From the NCBI GenBank assembly GCA_021827885.1, contig JAKAUD010000036.1, positions 1 to 9,553 of the forward strand: DNA of 9,553 bases. Direction: 5' to 3'. The notes below the pieces were generated by a model that did not search any database, had not been told where the DNA came from, and saw only the letters and a list, made by a program, of their open reading frames with translations. Shown piece by piece: positions 4,969 to 9,553 of this stretch (position 1 is its first letter; every line of letters starts with the position of its first letter). The translations under genes and the position numbers were made by a program. This DNA is from Thermoplasmata archaeon (lineage in GTDB: Archaea > Thermoplasmatota > Thermoplasmata > Thermoplasmatales > Thermoplasmataceae).

Positions 4969-6741
4969 ATGCACATCGCAATTTTAGACCAGGAAAAGTG
5001 CCATCCCAAAAAATGCCATCGTGAATGCCAATATTATTGTCCTCCTGTTAGGAGCGGGACAAAAACAATTGATTTTCCCGGCCCTGATACACAGCCTATT
5101 ATTACAGAATCATTATGTATAGGGTGTGGAATATGCCCCAAGCGATGCCCTTTCGGTGCCATAAAGATCATCGGAATACCGGATGAATTGAACCGTGACA
5201 TTATTCACCAATATGGCCTTAACACTTTCCGCCTTTATTCAATGCCAGTTCCGGAGAAAAATGCCGTGACTGCGATTCTTGGCTCTAACGGCATGGGAAA
5301 GACGACAACAATGAACATTCTCTCTGGCGTTATAATACCTAATTTTGGGGATTATGAATCAAAGCCCGATAAGGACAAAGTCATAGAAAGATATTCAAAA
5401 TCAATTTTGGGACAGTATTTCAGGGATATATATGGTGGGAAGAGAAAGACTGTTCTGAAGAGCCAGTTCGTTGACCAGATTCCCAGGGTAGCGAAGGGGA
5501 CAATAAGGGAAATCCTGGAGAAAAATAACATATCAGGCAAGCTCGACGAGGTGGTTGAGGACCTGAACCTGAAAAATTCACTATCCAAGGATGTGAAAAG
5601 CGCTTCCGGAGGGGAACTTCAGAAACTTGCCATAGGAACTGCGTTCCTGAAGGATGCAGATATTATCCTCATAGATGAGATGACATCCTACCTTGATATC
5701 TCAGAAAGGCTGAACATTGCCAAAAAGATTCAAGAGATGGCAAAGAAGAAGACGCTTTTTGTGGTGGAACATGACCTTGCGATACTTGATTGGATAGCAG
5801 ATTCCATTCATCTCGTTTACGGGCAGACAGGTGCTTATGGAGTTACAGTGAAGCAAAAATCATCGGGAAAGGCGATCAATGAATTCCTCGCAGGGTATTT
5901 ACCGGATGAAAATGTGAGAATAAGGCCATATGCCATTGAATTTGACGAGAAAGGCTTTGTGAGAACCCAGGTAACCCCAGATCTCGTCAACTGGAACAAT
6001 TTTTCATTAACTCTAGGAGATTTCACGCTGGAATCAAGGGCCGGAAAAATAGAATCAAGCTCCGTTGTCGGGGTGCTAGGTGGCAATGCGTTGGGAAAGA
6101 CCACATTTGTCAAGGTTTTGGCTGGAGTTATCGAAGCCAAGGATGCAGTTATTGAACCAAAGCTGAAAATAGCATACAAGCCACAATACATAAGCACTGA
6201 TTTTCCCGGAACTGTTTCCGAACTCATTTATGCTACCGTAAAGGAGAGGTTTGATGACTCTTTCCTCAAGGTTGAATTGTTCAAGCCTCTTGAAATAGAT
6301 TCCTTGATGGAGCAGAATGTATCTTCACTTTCCGGAGGGGAACTGCAAAGGCTTTCCATAGCAATCACACTTGCTACAGATGCAGATCTTTACCTGATGG
6401 ATGAACCATCTGCCAATCTGGATAGCACGTTCAGAATGATCTGTGCAAAGGTTATCAGGAAAATAATGGAATCAAATCGCAAGAGTGCACTAATAGTGGA
6501 TCACGATGTATATTTCATTGATCTTATCTCTGATTCACTGGTGGTTTTTGGGGGGGAACCGGGAAAGCACGGATACACGATTGGACCCATGAGGATGGAT
6601 GAAGGAATGAACACATTCCTGAAAATGGCTAATATAACATTCAGGAGAGACCATAACACAAAGAGGCCCAGGATAAATAAGCTGAACAGCAGCCTTGACC
6701 GGGAACAAAAATACTCAGGAAACTATTATTATAAGGGATAA
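4969..6741 (+). CDS. rli: ABCE1/Rli ribosome-recycling ATPase
   Basis: ABCE1 (RNase L inhibitor homologue) splits post-termination ribosomes into subunits using two ABC domains and an Fe-S domain. Its 590 residues match the family. Fe-S cysteines are C11, C16, C20, C24 and C50, C53, C56, C60. NBD1 has Walker A GSNGMGKT (105-112), signature ASGGELQK (212-219), Walker B IILIDE (232-237) and His269. The hinge RIRPYAIEF is at 317-325. NBD2 has Walker A GGNALGKT (371-378), signature LSGGELQR (454-461), Walker B LYLMDEP (474-480) and His512. The C-terminus ends SGNYYYKG as in other members. NBD1 departs from consensus at Ala212 (usually Leu) and Met238 (usually Pro after the catalytic Glu237). All catalytic residues remain, so it should be active. 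It is eight bases after the preceding gene and two bases before tgtA. Confidence 0.97.
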   Translation: MHIAILDQEKCHPKKCHRECQYYCPPVRSGTKTIDFPGPDTQPIITESLCIGCGICPKRCPFGAIKIIGIPDELNRDIIHQYGLNTFRLYSMPVPEKNAVTAILGSNGMGKTTTMNILSGVIIPNFGDYESKPDKDKVIERYSKSILGQYFRDIYGGKRKTVLKSQFVDQIPRVAKGTIREILEKNNISGKLDEVVEDLNLKNSLSKDVKSASGGELQKLAIGTAFLKDADIILIDEMTSYLDISERLNIAKKIQEMAKKKTLFVVEHDLAILDWIADSIHLVYGQTGAYGVTVKQKSSGKAINEFLAGYLPDENVRIRPYAIEFDEKGFVRTQVTPDLVNWNNFSLTLGDFTLESRAGKIESSSVVGVLGGNALGKTTFVKVLAGVIEAKDAVIEPKLKIAYKPQYISTDFPGTVSELIYATVKERFDDSFLKVELFKPLEIDSLMEQNVSSLSGGELQRLSIAITLATDADLYLMDEPSANLDSTFRMICAKVIRKIMESNRKSALIVDHDVYFIDLISDSLVVFGGEPGKHGYTIGPMRMDEGMNTFLKMANITFRRDHNTKRPRINKLNSSLDREQKYSGNYYYKG

Positions 6742-6743
6742 AA

Positions 6744-8615
6744 ATGGATCTTGTTCACAGGGAAGGGCTTGCAAGGGTTGGAAAATTCTCAACTCCACAC
6801 GGTGTCATAACCACCCCGACAATAATGCCCGTTATCAATCCAAACCTCAGGATATTATCAATCGATGAAATGAAAAAAATGGGTATGGAGGCAATTATAA
6901 CCAACAGCTATATCATACGGAGGAATGAAAATTTAAGAACCCATGCCCAGGAAAAGGGGCTGCACGACCTGATAGGCTTTAACGGACCCATCATGACAGA
7001 TTCTGGCACGTTCCAGAGCTATGTTTATGGCGACATTGAATATGGCAATCTGGAGATCGTTGATTTTCAGGAGCAGATCGGTAGCGACATCTCAACAATC
7101 CTGGACATCTTTTCAGTTCCGGAAGATACGCATGAAAAGGCTGAGAAAGCGGTAATGGAAACGTACAGAAGGATGAATGAGGTCACTACCGAAAGGAAGA
7201 CAATCATTGCAGGGCCGATACAGGGATCTGTTTACAACGATTTGAGGGAAAAGAGTGCAAGGTTGATGTCCGGAACACTGGCAGGATATCTTCCAATAGG
7301 TGGGGTAGTCCCTCTATTGGAGCAGTACCGATATGGAAAATTGTGTGAAATAATCATCAACTCAAAGATAAACGCCTCTTTTAATAAACCGATCCATCTT
7401 TTTGGAGGCGGGCACCCAATGTTCATGGGAATGGCAGTGCTTCTCGGAGTTGATATCTTTGATTCTGCGTCTTATGTAAAATATGCACGGGATGGGAGAA
7501 TGCTCTTTCAGGAGGGGACGAGGGATCTCAAGGAAATAATAGAATTTCCAATGTGGAGCCCGCTTTATGGGAAATATACTGCCAGGGAACTGAAAGAGGC
7601 ATCCCTTGATGTAAGAACAAGGGAACTTGCACGGCATAATCTCTTCACGATTTTCATGGAACTGAAAGAAATAAGGGAACGAATTTATGAGCAGACCCTG
7701 TGGCAATACGTGGAGGAAAAATCACGGGCGCACCCCTCGCTCTACGCAGCTTTCAGGTCTATCCTTAAATACAGCGAGAAACTGGAGCCGTTCTTCGAGT
7801 TGTATAGAAAACCTCCATTATACTACTTTGATGAAATAACGGAGATGAATCCTTATTTCACCAGGCTGAAAGAATTCCGATCCAGATTCATCGGGAGTGG
7901 CGAAAAAGTAAGTTATGTGCCCGATGGAGCATGGCAACCATCGAGACTTTCAAGTAGGTTCATTTCAGAGCATTATGAGAAAAACAGCAATCCTTACCTT
8001 ATCAAGTGGATGGGCATCGAAGTGCCCGTAGAACTTGAAGAAGCCTACCCCGTTGAACAGGTAATAGACGTCATGCACTATGAGGAAGGCTTTGCTGATG
8101 ATCCGGAAACCGTTGAAAAGTCAGAAGGGGAAAGGGTAAGGAATTTTGATCTTGAAAAAATCAGGGCATTGTGCGATTTTCAATTTGGAATCGGAACCGG
8201 CAAGATTGTTTTCCCGCCTGAAACTGAAATAGTCAAGTCAAGAGCCACTGGCAGGATCAGGACAATAAGCCTGAACGGTAAATTCCTTGCCACAATGAGA
8301 GCACACGACGGTTTTCTCGGGCTCCACATAGAGGGGGGGAAAAGACTTCAGTCTGTGTCAAAATATCCCGAAAACAGGATTGTAGTTGATGATGAAAGCG
8401 CGGATTACAATGCAAGAGGATACAATGTATTCCGTAAATTTGTTGTAGATTTTGATCCAAATATAATTCCATTAAATGATGTGATAGTGGTAAACTCAAA
8501 GGACGAACTGCTCGCCATTGGAAGATCCATGATGTCAGGGATTGAACTCGCAACGTATAGAAGCGGTTTGGCGGTAAGTGTCAACCACCACACGCAGGAA
8601 AGAGGTCAGGCTTGA
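6744..8615 (+). CDS. tgtA: Archaeosine tRNA-guanine transglycosylase lacking the zinc-site cysteines
   Basis: ArcTGT swaps guanine 15 in the tRNA D-loop for preQ0, the first step to archaeosine. It has 623 residues, somewhat longer than the 582-residue Pyrococcus horikoshii enzyme. Both catalytic aspartates are kept, D86 in TDSGTFQS and nucleophile D240 in DIFDSASY, at a constant offset of nine from Pyrococcus D95 and D249. At the same offset the zinc ligands C279, C281, C284 and H307 correspond to M270, S272, Y275 and H298, so only the histidine survives although the neighbours (FP-x4-KYTARELKE) align well. The linker and C2 region is about 310-540 and the PUA domain about 545-623. Full length and both aspartates argue against the paralogue ArcS. 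ATG follows the rli stop after two bases, with AAGGG at 6733-6737 as ribosome binding site. Confidence 0.95.
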   Translation: MDLVHREGLARVGKFSTPHGVITTPTIMPVINPNLRILSIDEMKKMGMEAIITNSYIIRRNENLRTHAQEKGLHDLIGFNGPIMTDSGTFQSYVYGDIEYGNLEIVDFQEQIGSDISTILDIFSVPEDTHEKAEKAVMETYRRMNEVTTERKTIIAGPIQGSVYNDLREKSARLMSGTLAGYLPIGGVVPLLEQYRYGKLCEIIINSKINASFNKPIHLFGGGHPMFMGMAVLLGVDIFDSASYVKYARDGRMLFQEGTRDLKEIIEFPMWSPLYGKYTARELKEASLDVRTRELARHNLFTIFMELKEIRERIYEQTLWQYVEEKSRAHPSLYAAFRSILKYSEKLEPFFELYRKPPLYYFDEITEMNPYFTRLKEFRSRFIGSGEKVSYVPDGAWQPSRLSSRFISEHYEKNSNPYLIKWMGIEVPVELEEAYPVEQVIDVMHYEEGFADDPETVEKSEGERVRNFDLEKIRALCDFQFGIGTGKIVFPPETEIVKSRATGRIRTISLNGKFLATMRAHDGFLGLHIEGGKRLQSVSKYPENRIVVDDESADYNARGYNVFRKFVVDFDPNIIPLNDVIVVNSKDELLAIGRSMMSGIELATYRSGLAVSVNHHTQERGQA

Positions 8616-9508
8616 GTATCAGGCATTATTCTATTATTATTCCTGTTTTTTGTATAACTGTCTATCACGCTCAAAAACATAGCCAGAACCATTATTGAAC
8701 CTCCAATAATGGTATAGGTACCAATTCTGTCATTTACCAGGAAATATGAAAATATAGCTGCAAATATGGGCTCTGTTACCAGGACAACACCCGCTTTTTC
8801 TGGTTTTACGTAGATGAGGGCCCTATTCATGATGAAATACCCCATTATACCTGCAAATATAGCTGTAAAAACTATGGTGAAGAGGACAAGGGGAGAGTAT
8901 AGGTCATAATAAATGCTGAAGGTAGGAATCGTTATCAGTGATAGGATGGTGACCGTAAGCATCTGGTAAAAAGTGAACTTCATGGAATCAATACGGGATG
9001 AGTGTTTTGAAACATATGCAATCTGTATTGCGTATCCAACGGCACAGATTATCGTAAGAACATTCCCAAACTCGACAGACGATGAGCCGGAGACACCACC
9101 TGAAAGTATCGCCAATCCAAACATAGCCAGTAAGACAGCAATCCAATCAACAATAGACACCCTGCTCTTCAGGTATACATATGAAAGGATGGGCACCAAT
9201 ACGACATAAAGGCCGGTAATAATTCCAGAATCTGCTGGCGTTGTATATTTCAGTCCTACAGTCTGAAAATAGTAACCGATGAAAAGAAGAAGTCCTGCAA
9301 CGAATCCCTCAGTTTCTCCCCCTCTCGTTTTCAATTTTTTGATGCCAACCATGGGCAGCATAATAAGAGATGAGACAAGGAACCTGATGAATAAAAAAAT
9401 GACCGGGGAGATGAGTTGAAGTGAAAGGTTTATCAAAGGAAAGGTGAGTCCCCACGAGACCGTTGCAAGCAATAGAAGCAAAACATATAACACTCCTTTC
9501 GAAGCCAT
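8606..9508 (-). CDS. DMT-superfamily (EamA/RhaT-like) transporter
   Basis: This integral membrane protein has 300 residues and ten predicted membrane helices: about 5-25, 33-55, 67-87, 93-112, 117-137, 147-166, 177-198, 205-226, 239-257 and 264-284. These form the two EamA repeats of the drug/metabolite transporter superfamily. Typical landmarks are WGLTFPL in helix 1, GLKYTTPADSGIITGL between helices 3 and 4, and KPEKAGVVLVTEPIFAAIFSY in helix 9. The substrate cannot be predicted; family members export amino acids, nucleosides or toxic metabolites. The charged tail is cytosolic. Its stop overlaps the tgtA stop by 10 bases, tail to tail. The 45 bases upstream of the ATG, to the window edge, show only a weak AAGG and no clear TATA box. 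Frames there are open to the edge, so an upstream operon partner ending just before this gene is possible. Confidence 0.92.
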   Translation of the reverse strand: MASKGVLYVLLLLLATVSWGLTFPLINLSLQLISPVIFLFIRFLVSSLIMLPMVGIKKLKTRGGETEGFVAGLLLFIGYYFQTVGLKYTTPADSGIITGLYVVLVPILSYVYLKSRVSIVDWIAVLLAMFGLAILSGGVSGSSSVEFGNVLTIICAVGYAIQIAYVSKHSSRIDSMKFTFYQMLTVTILSLITIPTFSIYYDLYSPLVLFTIVFTAIFAGIMGYFIMNRALIYVKPEKAGVVLVTEPIFAAIFSYFLVNDRIGTYTIIGGSIMVLAMFLSVIDSYTKNRNNNRIMPDTQA

Positions 9509-9553
9509 AACCTTACCAGACCTGCCTCAAGGAACTCCAGGATATGATCCTGA

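Noticed and set aside
7362..7706. 114-residue minus-strand open frame opposite tgtA
   Set aside because: It is antisense to conserved tgtA catalytic sequence and has no ribosome binding site or promoter.
1..9553. CRISPR array or tandem repeat region
   Set aside because: No regularly spaced repeats were seen anywhere in the window.

Overview
The window looks like chromosomal DNA of a Thermoplasmata archaeon, probably Thermoplasmatales. It carries an ABCE1/Rli ribosome-recycling ATPase and an archaeosine tRNA-guanine transglycosylase with a PUA domain, which are archaeal hallmarks. Several TATA-like boxes lie about 26-30 bases upstream of start codons, implying leaderless or nearly leaderless mRNAs. 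The tRNA has no encoded CCA. The taxonomic call rests on overall gene character and is inference.

Layout. Positions 1 to about 1170 are a worn accessory strip. It starts with the 5' end of an IS200/IS605-type tnpB (minus strand, running off the left edge). A short scrap resembling the 3' end of a SnoaL-like gene follows, then a small zinc-ribbon protein gene with an oligo-T terminator, then a fuller SnoaL-like gene. That gene appears decayed: TAG stands where the family has Trp, and the conserved N-terminus begins upstream of the first ATG. Next come tRNA-Ile(GAU) and hisS on the minus strand. A Fur/PerR-type regulator is divergent from hisS across a 73-base promoter region and converges on folP, a dihydropteroate synthase with an unusually long N-terminus, with 26 bases of overlap.

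From 4523 to 8615 three tightly spaced plus-strand genes form a probable operon: an uncharacterised 145-residue protein, the ABCE1/Rli ATPase, and archaeosine TGT. Two of the three act on translation machinery or tRNA, and the tRNA-Ile in this window has G15 and C48, the normal target geometry for archaeosine. A DMT-superfamily (EamA) transporter converges on the operon with a 10-base overlap.

The strongest oddity is in the archaeosine TGT. It keeps both catalytic aspartates and the zinc-site histidine, but all three cysteines of the CxCxxC zinc motif are replaced (Met270, Ser272, Tyr275) in an otherwise well-aligned stretch. Other points are a Fur-family metal site with Asn in place of a ligand His, the two SnoaL-like 3' ends beside the tnpB element, and non-canonical NBD1 residues in Rli. 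No complete new multi-gene system is evident.
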